This document shows positions 1 to 15,106 of a stretch of DNA of 20,816 nt, one piece after another. Origin of the DNA: Paulinella micropora (Eukaryota; Cercozoa; Imbricatea; Euglyphida). Location: the NCBI GenBank assembly GCA_009731375.1, contig BJOX01000181.1:666855-687670 (forward strand), in the 5' to 3' direction. Position numbers and translations under genes: made by a program. The notes beneath the pieces were generated by a model that saw only the letters and a program-made list of their open reading frames with translations, did not search any database and was not told the DNA's origin. Position 1 is the stretch's first letter. Every line of letters begins with the position of its first letter.

Positions 1-83
1 TAGTAGTAGTAGTAGTAGTAGCAGTAGTAGTAGTAGTAGTAGTAGTGGTAGTAGTGGTAGTAGTAGTAGTAGTAGTAGAGAAG

Positions 84-168
<85 letters not shown>

Positions 169-188
169 ATGATGATAATGGAACGTTT
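1..188. repeat. (GTA)n and (GA)n microsatellites in cyclophilin intron
   Basis: (TAG)n with a few substitutions to about 78, then (GA)n from 89 to 165. They sit just downstream, in transcript direction, of the donor at 197. Confidence 0.95.
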
Positions 189-197
189 ACTCTTTAC

Positions 198-6678
<6,481 letters not shown>

Positions 6679-7102
6679 CTGCGGGGTTCGTTCCCGCAAG
6701 GCAAGCAACGAGGAACAACGACAAGATCAATAAGTGGCTCCTGCAGCAGAATGTGGGAATGATATTGCAACCAAAGTCAAAGATTGTACGTGATGCATGT
6801 AGAAAAGGTGTACAAGGCAAAACAGGGAAATATAGAGAGATGAGAGAAGAAACAAGAAACAAGAGAAGAAAAATGAACCTTGCTTACGGTAAAAAGGAGA
6901 CAGAAGGAGAGAGAAGGAAAAAAAAGTGGCGAACAGTGTGGGACTCAGGATAAGATAGATCTTATCAGCTACTCTTATCACCCTACCCACTGAAAAAAAA
7001 GTTCCGCCTAAAAACCCAGAGGAAGAAAAAATAAGGCGACGCCAAAAATAAAATGCAGTTACGCACGAACGCCAAGAGAGAGAAGGAGAGAGAGAGAGAG
7101 AG
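6679..7102. other. Intron-like sequence upstream of the first visible FKBP exon
   Basis: About 420 bp with no recognised gene. An imperfect inverted repeat (gccttgc..gcggg / cccgc..aaggc) lies at 6672-6703 around the acceptor of the 20-nt exon. A (GA)n tract starts near 7076 and runs into the gap. Confidence 0.5.
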
Positions 7103-8049
7103 NNNNNNNNNNNNNNNNNNNNNNNNNNNNNNNNNNNNNNNNNNNNNNNNNNNNNNNNNNNNNNNNNNNNNNNNNNNNNNNNNNNNNNNNNNNNNNNNNN
7201 NNNNNNNNNNNNNNNNNNNNNNNNNNNNNNNNNNNNNNNNNNNNNNNNNNNNNNNNNNNNNNNNNNNNNNNNNNNNNNNNNNNNNNNNNNNNNNNNNNNN
7301 NNNNNNNNNNNNNNNNNNNNNNNNNNNNNNNNNNNNNNNNNNNNNNNNNNNNNNNNNNNNNNNNNNNNNNNNNNNNNNNNNNNNNNNNNNNNNNNNNNNN
7401 NNNNNNNNNNNNNNNNNNNNNNNNNNNNNNNNNNNNNNNNNNNNNNNNNNNNNNNNNNNNNNNNNNNNNNNNNNNNNNNNNNNNNNNNNNNNNNNNNNNN
7501 NNNNNNNNNNNNNNNNNNNNNNNNNNNNNNNNNNNNNNNNNNNNNNNNNNNNNNNNNNNNNNNNNNNNNNNNNNNNNNNNNNNNNNNNNNNNNNNNNNNN
7601 NNNNNNNNNNNNNNNNNNNNNNNNNNNNNNNNNNNNNNNNNNNNNNNNNNNNNNNNNNNNNNNNNNNNNNNNNNNNNNNNNNNNNNNNNNNNNNNNNNNN
7701 NNNNNNNNNNNNNNNNNNNNNNNNNNNNNNNNNNNNNNNNNNNNNNNNNNNNNNNNNNNNNNNNNNNNNNNNNNNNNNNNNNNNNNNNNNNNNNNNNNNN
7801 NNNNNNNNNNNNNNNNNNNNNNNNNNNNNNNNNNNNNNNNNNNNNNNNNNNNNNNNNNNNNNNNNNNNNNNNNNNNNNNNNNNNNNNNNNNNNNNNNNNN
7901 NNNNNNNNNNNNNNNNNNNNNNNNNNNNNNNNNNNNNNNNNNNNNNNNNNNNNNNNNNNNNNNNNNNNNNNNNNNNNNNNNNNNNNNNNNNNNNNNNNNN
8001 NNNNNNNNNNNNNNNNNNNNNNNNNNNNNNNNNNNNNNNNNNNNNNNNN
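7103..8049. other. Assembly gap, 947 N
   Basis: Bordered by (GA)n on the left and (AT)n on the right. It probably hides the 5' exons of the immunophilin gene. Confidence 0.99.
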
Positions 8050-8148
<99 letters not shown>

Positions 8149-8175
8149 TATATATTATATAATATAATATATATG
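8050..8175. repeat. (AT)n microsatellite
   Basis: About 90 bp of uninterrupted AT followed by AT-rich degenerate repeat. The stretch from 8176 to 8327 is AT-rich with nothing recognised. Confidence 0.95.
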
Positions 8176-8327
8176 TATATATGTATATTGCAGTAAGCAA
8201 GGTTTAATGAGAAAAAGACGAGAGAAAAATAAAGAAGAGCTTAATTCAAAAGAAATCTAGTTGCAAGGAACAACAGTACAAGCTTTTTTTTTTTCTTTTA
8301 AGGTACGCGTGCACATTAGTGTAACAG

Positions 8328-8609
8328 CTAGATGCTACACACTTGCCGCATGAAATCATGCATGGCTTGCATTTGCAGACCACATGTCGGGTGACTGAAG
8401 CTCTGGAATAACTCGCAGTACCAAAAGGCAGGGTGCTGATTTATCAGCTCTCCAGCTGACAAATGGGGGAACGGCGCGATATTCGGCGCGAAAAACAGCC
8501 TACCCGTAAACGGGGATGCAACTGCACGGGCCGGCCTAACTCTTTCAGACTCAACCACAAATGCAAGGGGATCAACGCACCATCCGGGGAAGGCATTTGG
8601 CCCACAAAT
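8328..8609 (-). CDS. Possible 3'-terminal exon of an unrecognised protein
   Basis: The minus strand is open for about 93 codons and ends at a TAG at 8328-8330. It includes CGPNAFPGWCVDPLAFV, SPFTGRLFFAPN and HPAFWYCELFQSFSHPTC. Composition is mixed and protein-like, with clustered Cys and aromatic residues. The frame has a TGA just upstream (about 8612), next to a gaaag that could be an acceptor, so it would be a last exon. No family was recognised, and the upstream exon was not found. It could also be chance. Confidence 0.3.
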   Translation of the reverse strand: MCGPNAFPGWCVDPLAFVVESERVRPARAVASPFTGRLFFAPNIAPFPHLSAGELINQHPAFWYCELFQSFSHPTCGLQMQAMHDFMRQVCSI

Positions 8610-8727
8610 GAATAAGGAATTCTTTCACAAATGACGAAATGCCCCATATCAGACAGAGTGGGCCGTCAGGAAGAATCAACTGAGTTTACTTGCAGACTTT
8701 CTCTGCGGAAATAAACTAGATAAAGAA

Positions 8728-8765
8728 GCGGGAACATTTATTGTTCCCGCTATAAATGTTCCCGC
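8728..8765. promoter_or_regulatory. Hairpin and direct repeat of TGTTCCCGC
   Basis: GCGGGAACA (8728-8736) and TGTTCCCGC (8742-8750) form a perfect 9-bp inverted repeat with a 5-nt spacer, and TGTTCCCGC recurs at 8757-8765. The TTCCCGC core fits an E2F-type site (TTSSCGC). A regulatory role is inferred from position alone. Confidence 0.35.
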
Positions 8766-8830
8766 TCGAAAATTTGAAGAATAGAACGACAATCCTGTCT
8801 CCTCATGGATCAGATTTGCATTTTTTGTTT

Positions 8831-8889
8831 TATATAAAAGTGCTTTTAGTTTGGGTTAAACCGTTTTAGGAAAGGCATGCGCATGCGCA
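8831..8889 (+). promoter_or_regulatory. TATA box and NRF1-like palindrome upstream of the 8953 ORF
   Basis: TATATAAAA lies at 8831-8839. TGCGCATGCGCA (8878-8889) is a perfect 12-bp palindrome matching the animal NRF-1 consensus. They lie 64-122 bp before the ATG at 8953. A 25-codon upstream ORF (8898-8975) overlaps that start. Confidence 0.35.
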
Positions 8890-8952
8890 AGAAATCCATG
8901 TCAAGCGAGCATCGAGAAACCAAAGCGAGTCAAGAAACATTCAGCAAAGAAA

Positions 8953-9240
8953 ATGAGCGCAGAGGAAGATGCTAGCGACGACGACCACTACTACCAAGGA
9001 GGAGGATACCACAGCGAGGCTGGAGTCAGTGCGATCGAGAGTATATCTGCAGCTGGCAGCGCTGCATCTATAGCTACGAGCAGCCCTACCGCAGCGACAT
9101 GTGCCTGCGCCAGCAATAACCAACATCTCGGGAGCGCAGCCAACAGCAGCAGCAGCAGCAGCACTTGTAACACGTACGCGTCGTCACCAGCATCATCATC
9201 ATCGTCATTCATAGGCGGGGCTATGGCACCGACATTATAA
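8953..9240 (+). CDS. Small acidic, Ser/Ala-rich hypothetical protein
   Basis: A 95-codon ORF starting MSAEEDASDDDHYYQGGGYH and continuing in Ser, Ala and Thr with an eight-serine stretch. No domain is seen. The acidic start, the TATA box 114 bp upstream and the normal base composition favour a real gene or first exon. The low complexity, and an antisense frame that is also open (Leu-rich), argue against. It ends about 75 bp before the repeated structured block. Confidence 0.35.
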   Translation: MSAEEDASDDDHYYQGGGYHSEAGVSAIESISAAGSAASIATSSPTAATCACASNNQHLGSAANSSSSSSTCNTYASSPASSSSSFIGGAMAPTL

Positions 9241-9316
9241 CATGCATACAACAGCAAGAAACACTACAAGCAGCGGGCCTGTGCAGTCTAGGGGGCCACA
9301 TCAACACCTTATGTAA

Positions 9317-9560
9317 ATATTTTTAAAAATATTATCGATATGCCTGATAAAACAAAATGTCATTTTTGTCCTAGTGGGATAATCCATTGCCTTTTTGTCC
9401 CGATCCGTACAGGGAAAAATGACATTTGGTTATCCACATCCACAACTTCACTAGTGGTGTCATATGCATTTTTGTAGTCACCGGTGCCACTAGTGTTTTT
9501 GTGGTGGTAGGTGGCACCGGGACCCACTCACAAGTGAAAATCCACTTATTTTTGCAGTGA
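9317..9560 (+). repeat. Structured upstream block, copy A
   Basis: Homologous to 19867-20400, starting at atatttttaaaaa and ending in a (t)nGCAG motif. It holds two inverted repeats. AAATGTCATTTTT (9355-9367) pairs perfectly with AAAAATGACATTT (9415-9427). CCGGTGCCAC (9481-9490) pairs with GTGGCACCGG (9511-9520) across 20 nt. The loop of the first contains GGATAATCC. It lies immediately upstream of the protease-like gene. It could be a promoter, a 5' UTR with an intron, or the end of a mobile element. Confidence 0.75.
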
Positions 9561-9635
9561 GTACCTGCTTGAACTTTTTCCGAACAAAGGCTGAAGGATT
9601 CTGCTTATAGCAGGCAGAAAAATCAGTGAGAAACA

Positions 9636-10995
9636 ATGCTAAGGGCTGCTCGCTCGAAAAGGGCTGGTGGCACTGGTAGACCTAGNNNNNNNNNNGGCAC
9701 TTCATGTGGGCGGTAATGAGAAGTCCTCCGTGCCACCACGTCCATCTGAGAGAAAGTCCGAAATGAAGACGCCTCTTAACGTCCCACGAGGCAAGTCGTA
9801 CGACAGGAACAAGAAGAAGAAAGAGAAACGTAAGGTGAAAAAGAGAAAGGCCGCTCCCCGGGGGCCGCCTCGCCCTGCCACTGAGAGGAAGCAACTCCAG
9901 CCTCCTGCTGGAGGGCCTGTCATGAAGAAGAGGGGTGTCCTTCAGGCTGCTCTCCCGGCAGTCAACACCAGCGCAGGTGACATGCTAGCTATAGAAACTG
10001 CGCACGCTATCTCGCTTGGGTGCGATTTCTCGTCCGTGGCCAGTGCGCCAGAGTGCAGCAACGAAGCCGCACGCGCGGTGCACTTGTCTGGCTTGAACAT
10101 TGGCCAGCTGCAGCTCGAGGCAGAGGAAGCAAAGAAAAGGCAGAATTATTTGGAATTCTTTACTCCCGGCAAGGAACCGTTCCTTTGGATCTCATACGAC
10201 TGGAACGAGCAGCCGCACCGTCCCAGCCCGGGCCGTGAAGACCTGTTCGTGAACGAGGAAACTGATTCCTTCGTCATTGCCTTCCCTGACAAGAAGGCGC
10301 CTCTAAAGAAACCGCCCGTCCAGGAGCTGATCCGGATCAAAGTCTTTCGTGACGAGTTCAAAGGCATTGCTGGCAGGGAACGAGACCACCGGGAGCGCCT
10401 CAACATGGTAAACGCATGCATTGCTCAGGCAGGCCAGCGTAAGCAGGACGGTAAGAAGCCGGACATCTACTGGCCGCTCGGGTCCGCTGCTGATGGCCTC
10501 GGCCCCTTCCCACAAGGAGACCTGCACCTGCTTACGGCGCGGTCCGGTGGGCGCTACTACTGTGTGCAGGACGCGTTTGTCAACGCGCTGGCGGCCGCCG
10601 GCGCCAAGGTGCCGGCTAGCTACCGGGATCTCCTGCGCAAACAGCTGCGCGGATATTGCGAAGTTCAAACGCTTGTCAGCTTCCTCGGCAACACCGGGTT
10701 CCTGTGCCAGGACACCGGCAAACAGTTCTTCCTGCGCCCGCTCAAGAAGCTCAGCTGGTACGCGCTTACTAGCCGCACCCTCAAGGGCATCCTGCTCGTG
10801 AGCGGCTTCGCCCACTGTGTGGCGGTCGATTTGGACAGCAAGCCCAGCCTGCTGCTGAACGCAGCCAGCCTTCGTGCCATGAGACTCACGCAGGCCAACC
10901 TGGAGTCTTGCCGCATCTTCGACTGGCCTATCTCTGGCCACCGTCTTGTTACTAAGCAGGCGGACATTTACGGCCCTTTTCTAGAAGGGCACTGA
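9636..10995 (+). CDS. Basic protein with papain-like Cys/His C-terminal domain (10-N gap near 5' end)
   Basis: I chose the ATG at 9636 (MLRAARSKRAGGTGRP), which is basic like the rest. The 10-N gap at 9686 is of arbitrary length, so the frame across it cannot be judged. After the gap come about 430 codons. First is a Lys/Arg/Pro region (NKKKKEKRKVKKRKAAPRG) that looks like a nuclear-localisation or nucleic-acid-binding tail. Next is a short helical stretch (LQLEAEEAKKRQNYLEFF). The C-terminal domain has RYYCVQDAFVNALAAAG and, 84 residues after that Cys, GFAHCVAVDLDSKPSLLLNA. This Cys...His...(Asp/Asn) order suggests a papain-fold protease or deubiquitinase-like enzyme; this is inferred from pattern only. 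It is intronless and GC-rich, unlike its surroundings, and shares its upstream block with the unrelated gene near 20.5 kb. Confidence 0.75.
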
Positions 10996-11100
10996 AAACG
11001 TTGGTGGTGGGTGACTCGGGGGGTTTGCTTGCCCCTCCTATCGGAACTAGCCTACGATTACATCGCTGTAGCGCCTTATTAAAAGTCCAGACTAGTGACT

Positions 11101-11106
11101 AATAAA
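11101..11106 (+). terminator. Poly(A) signal AATAAA
   Basis: 105 nt after the stop codon of the protease-like gene. A (GA)n and G-run follow at 11119-11151. Confidence 0.45.
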
Positions 11107-11219
11107 TATACCATCGTTTAAGAGAGAGAGAGAGATGGGGGGGGGGGGGGAGGGCTCTCGATGCTACCAGTAGATTGCGGTATTGTGATATTGCCCCCCC
11201 CCCCCTTCTGTTTTTTCAG

Positions 11220-12085
11220 GGTACCACTAAAATTTTTTCCAGAGTTAATTTATCTCTATATAGTTACGGTTTGCACCCCAAAAAATTTTGGTGGTACCTT
11301 TTTCCGCCGCCACCTCATTTTTCGGTCACGCCGGATTTTTGTGACGGCGCCGGTGTTTTTTCAGGGTACCACTAAAATTTTTTCCAAAGTTAATTTCTCT
11401 CTATATAGTTACGGCTTCCACCTCAAAAAAATTTGGTGGTGACTATGCACGTTCTCTGCTGGTCGCATTGAGAGTCGCCGGGCGGCCCCCCCCCCTTCTT
11501 CTTCTTCTTCTCCTTCCACCGCCTCCCTCATTTTTCGGTCACGCTGGTACCACCATTTTATTTTTCATTAGTTAACTTTTATCTATATAGTCGGTTTTTG
11601 CACTTCGAAAAAATTTGGTGGTACCAACCTGGCGCCGTCGCTCATTTTTTCGGTCACGCCGGATTTTTGTGACGGCGCCGGGTGGTACCACTAAAATTTT
11701 CCCCAAAGTTAATTTCTCTCTATATAGTTACGGCTTCCACCCCAAAAAATTTTGGTGGTGACTATGCACGTTCTCTGCTAGTCGCATTGAGAGTCGCCGG
11801 GCTGCCCTCTCTCCGCCTCTCTCTCTCTCTATGACGTGACGAGGCGCCGGGTGGTACCACTATTTTACTTTTGGGGTAGTTGGGTTTATGTATATAGTCG
11901 GTCTCGGCGGCCGAAAAAAAAATTTGGTGGTACCGGCGTGACGGCGCCAGGTTTTTCGGTACCGCTAAAAAAATTCTCCAAAGTTGATTTCTGTCTATAT
12001 AGTTGGCCTTTGCGTCTCAAAAAATTTTGGTGGTCACGAGCACGCTGTGTGTGCTTCTCGCTGCTGGCCGCATCAAGAGTCTCGC
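11220..12085. repeat. Array of six palindromic TATATAG modules in three dimers
   Basis: Each module has a left arm like GGTACCACTAAAATTTTTT, a core containing TATATAG, and a right arm like AAAAAATTTTGGTGGTACC. In module 1 the arms (11220-11238 and 11280-11298) match at 18 of 19 positions. The core starts at 11257, 11402, 11584, 11721, 11891 and 11996. Odd modules usually keep the full GTGGTACC end and are followed by a GTGACGGCGCCGG-type linker. Even modules are followed by a ~45-bp spacer with gttctctgct and gcattgagagtcgcc (clear after modules 2 and 4, degraded after 6). No ORF is supported here. It may be a promoter or replication array, or nested foldback elements. Confidence 0.85.
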
Positions 12086-12202
12086 CCCCCCCCCGCTCCC
12101 TATTGGCGGCGGCTGGTTTAGGGGGGGGGGGGTGTCTCCCATGCTGCCTATTTTTTTCTTCTTGGCTTTATTATTAAAGCGTGGTACAAAGTGTGGTCGA
12201 CA

Positions 12203-12421
12203 ATGCTAGCTGTTTGTCCTACCTGTGGCGCCTGCTTTTTCGAAGGCCAGCTATATTGGTCAGGGACCGGGAAAAGAGGCGATCCCAAGGATCTTGCCTC
12301 GCTCGTCTGCAGACCCTATGGCGACGGCGCCTGCATCAACCCCGCGCGAGACGTCCCTGGCGGAGACACCTGGGCGGAGCGGATGCGCTTCGTGGACAAT
12401 TTCCTGGACGAGATTCTGTAA
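12203..12421 (+). CDS. 72-aa zinc-ribbon-like protein
   Basis: Starts MLAVCPTCGACFFEGQLYW, continues GTGKRGDPKDLASLVC, GDGACINPARDVPGGDTWAE and a helical C-terminus. The CPTC pair plus the later LVC and AC cysteines could bind one zinc. I chose the ATG at 12203 because the protein starts cleanly before CPTC. It lies 46 nt upstream of the fibre-like gene on the same strand, with an AT-rich spacer, as in compact viral gene clusters. My recollection, unchecked, is that similar small proteins with a CINP...GGDTW signature occur in marine phages and large viruses. Confidence 0.65.
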   Translation: MLAVCPTCGACFFEGQLYWSGTGKRGDPKDLASLVCRPYGDGACINPARDVPGGDTWAERMRFVDNFLDEIL

Positions 12422-12467
12422 AATGATTTAAAAAACTTTTTCTCTTAGTCTACTAAACTAGCAAGGA

Positions 12468-13898
12468 ATGGAAGTAGCCAGGTCGTACAAGCGCCGCCGG
12501 CTCGACGGTGCGACCGACGACTTTGTGCTACCGGTTGACGGACAGAGCGGCGACGTCCTTGTCTCGGACGGTGACGGGGGCGTGAGATGGGCAACAGGCG
12601 GCGTGGCCGCGAACGAGGCGGTAGCCCTCAACACCGCTCACAGACTGACTACGTCCGGGAACCCGCACTTGGTCGATTTAGCCGACCTGATTACCTTGAC
12701 GCTGGACACCGAAGCGAAAACTAGCCAGCCGGCCGGGATGACTTCTAACAGCTCCGCGGGCTTTGTGGCGCCTCAGCCTCTAGCAATTCCACCCAGGCCT
12801 TCCTAGCCTTTGACAGCGACTTCTCGACCTTGTGGGGCACAACCGCTCCCGACAGCTACAGCGGCAGCAACTACACCGGCATGATCGAGACGGTGGTCGA
12901 TAATCTCACGGTGGTAGGCGCGTGGCTCCAGCTCGATCTGGGCCAGCACGCTAGACTGACTGCTTACCACGTCACGTCCGCGGGCGCCATCACTGCGCCC
13001 AGACTGGGTAGTCGCTTATAGCGCGGACGGCAGCCGGTGGTTCACCTGGGACAGCCAGACTGCCCAGACCTTTGTCGGCGACAGCCTGCGCACGTTCACG
13101 CCTGCGACCGCGGCCGATTACGCCAGGTACCTGCGCGTAATCTGCACTAAAAACAACGGGGCGGGGTTTTGGTACATGCGGAGCCTGGCCTTCGACTACC
13201 AGCTGTACAATGCCGGCTGCATCGAGAACAGCAGTTATCCGACCAAGGCCTCGCAGCTAGCGCCCAAGGCGTACGTCGACCACCAGGTGGCAGGAGCAGT
13301 GAAGTTCCCGTCGATCATGCCTACCCAAAACGACTGTGTCGTGACCATGGACCCAGACGGCTCGATCTTTGCGGTCAAGGACAGGACGCTCAAGCAGCCG
13401 TCTTTGGCTCCTAGTGGTAATGGCGCGATCGTGCTCATGGACACCGACTTTACAGTCACAACGATCCCAGACACCCTCGCGAGGCTGCCTAACCCCCTGC
13501 CCGCCTCGACCGCGCAGCTGGTGACGGTCGATCCAGACGGCGTGCTAGGCCTAAGCAGCCAAGTAAGCTCGTCGACGCTCACGCTGACAGGGGCTGGCGG
13601 CAACAGTACCCTTTCCGCGCCTGCCACTGGCTCCGTCGCGCTCAAGCTGCCTGTGGCCCTGCCCAGCGCAGGCACCAAGCAGTTCGTCACGCTCGACAGC
13701 GCGGGCCAGTTCGCTACCGGTGTCACTGGCTTCAAAGGAGGAGACAGTGTAGCAATCGGGACTTCCGCGGGCGACGGACAGCAACCATTCGCCGTCGCAA
13801 TAGGCACCCAAGCAGGCGCGAGTGGACAGGGCCAGTTTGGAGTTGCTGCTGGCTACCGGGCGGGATACTCTGGTCAGTCAGATCTCGACCGGATATAA
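12468..13898 (+). pseudogene. Fibre-like virion gene, two frame changes, 3' end truncated
   Basis: Reads in one frame from the ATG (MEVARSYKRRRLDG) to about 12770, in another to about 13010, then back in the first frame. Net displacement is zero, so two small indels or sequencing errors explain it. Parts in order: a basic start; GDVLVSDGDGGVRWATGG, typical of tail-fibre starts; an F5/8-type (discoidin-like) sandwich with LWGTTAPDSYSG, WLQLDLGQHARLTAYHV and SADGSRWFTWDS; KAYVDHQVAGAV, a common fibre motif; Thr/Ser/Gly-rich beta repeats; and YadA-head repeats (SVAIGTSAG, AVAIGTQAGASGQGQFG, VAAGYRAGYSGQ). Such proteins are attachment fibres of phages and large DNA viruses. The repeats stop abruptly at 13880-13898, where the DNA becomes AT-rich, so the 3' end is lost. 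Confidence 0.75.
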
Positions 13899-14220
13899 TG
13901 CAAGCTAACATGCAAGCTAAGTCTAAAGGTTTTGAAAATTGATGGGAGTAGCATGAAAATGAAAGATTTTAATGTATTTTAACTATTTTAAACAAAAAAG
14001 TTTTTAAAAAAATTTGAATTTCTAGCAGTTACAACTGTTTTTCGACCGTTAGCTATATTTTGGCTAAATTGTGGTTTTGGCTTGCCTGAGCTTGGTTTTT
14101 CTTAGTTTTATGTTGTTTTACATCAAAACCAACGTAATTATATTTAATTTATTAAATTCTAATGATATTACTTCAAATTCAAATTCAAATTCAAATGTGA
14201 CTAGAAATTTTCAAGTTTGT
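13899..14220. other. AT-rich sequence without a supported gene
   Basis: Includes a short tandem repeat (atgcaagctaa twice near 13896-13920) and four units of ATTCAA at about 14170-14195. The small ORF here has no protein-like features. Confidence 0.6.
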
Positions 14221-14935
14221 TACTGGTGGCAGCCATTCACTTATAGTCGTTATACATACTCACCGAGTACTTGAACTATGCAAGGAACTATATTAATAAG
14301 AGTTTGTTTAGCATATTTACAATGTTTTTGAAGCATAAAACCGGTGCGGAAGCTTAGACTTCAAGTTGAGTGACTGTGTTTTACACTAGTCACTGTGACA
14401 CTCAGCATACTTGCCACTCACTTGTAATCGTTATACATACTCACTGCCTACTTGAAGTATGCATGAAATTATATTAACACAAGTTTGTTCAGCATATTTA
14501 CAATGTTTTTGAAGCATAAAACCGGTGCGGAAGCTTAGACTTCAGAGTGAGTGACAGTGTTTTACACTAGTCACTGTGACACTCAGCATACTTGCCACTC
14601 ACTCGTAATCGTTATACATACTCACTGCCTACTTGAAGTATGCATGAAATTATATTAATACTAGTTTGTTTAGCATATTTATAATGTTTTTGAAGCATAA
14701 AACCGGTGCGGAAGCTTAGATTTCAGAGTGAGTGACAGTGTTTTACACTAGCCTCACTGTGACACTCAGCATACTTGCCACTCACTTGTAATAGTTATAC
14801 ATACTCACTGCCTACTTGAAGTATGTATGAAATAATATTAATACTAGCTTTTTCAGCACATTTATAATGTTTTTGAAGCGTAAAACCGGTGCGGAAGCTT
14901 AGAAATTACAGTCATGCACTCAGTCATAAGCGTTG
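14221..14935. repeat. 181-bp satellite, four tandem monomers
   Basis: The marker ccggtgcgg starts at 14341, 14522, 14703 and 14886, spacing 181, 181 and 183. Shared monomer parts include cgttatacatactcac, gcatatttacaatgttttt and gaagcataaaaccggtgcgg. The first monomer is most diverged at its left side and the last breaks off after the marker. Confidence 0.92.
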
Positions 14936-15036
14936 GTCAGTGGTGGCAGGAGTTACGAATATTGATATTAATCATTTGACAGGCTAAAGGTCAGACATTG
15001 AATTATCAATAAAAAGAGAAAACATTTGAAATTCTT

Positions 15037-15042
15037 TTTATT
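15037..15042 (-). terminator. Poly(A) signal AATAAA (minus strand)
   Basis: 65 nt beyond the stop codon of the coiled-coil gene, in the right orientation. Confidence 0.5.
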
Positions 15043-15106
15043 ATATTAAGAAATAATACTAGTAAAAGCAATAATGCTTAGCTTCATTTTCGTGCCAATG
15101 AAAAAA

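Noticed and set aside
7053-8162. ORFs of 369-405 codons across the N gap
   Set aside because: They consist of gap bases plus (GA)n and (AT)n.
10303-10941. 212-codon antisense ORF in the protease-like gene
   Set aside because: Shadow of the GC-rich plus-strand gene; no motif and no start context.
13235-13807. 190-codon antisense ORF in the fibre-like gene
   Set aside because: The plus strand carries clear fibre motifs; the antisense is a composition effect.
14221-14935. CRISPR-like array
   Set aside because: Monomers of 181 bp repeat throughout without unique spacers; this is a satellite in eukaryotic DNA.
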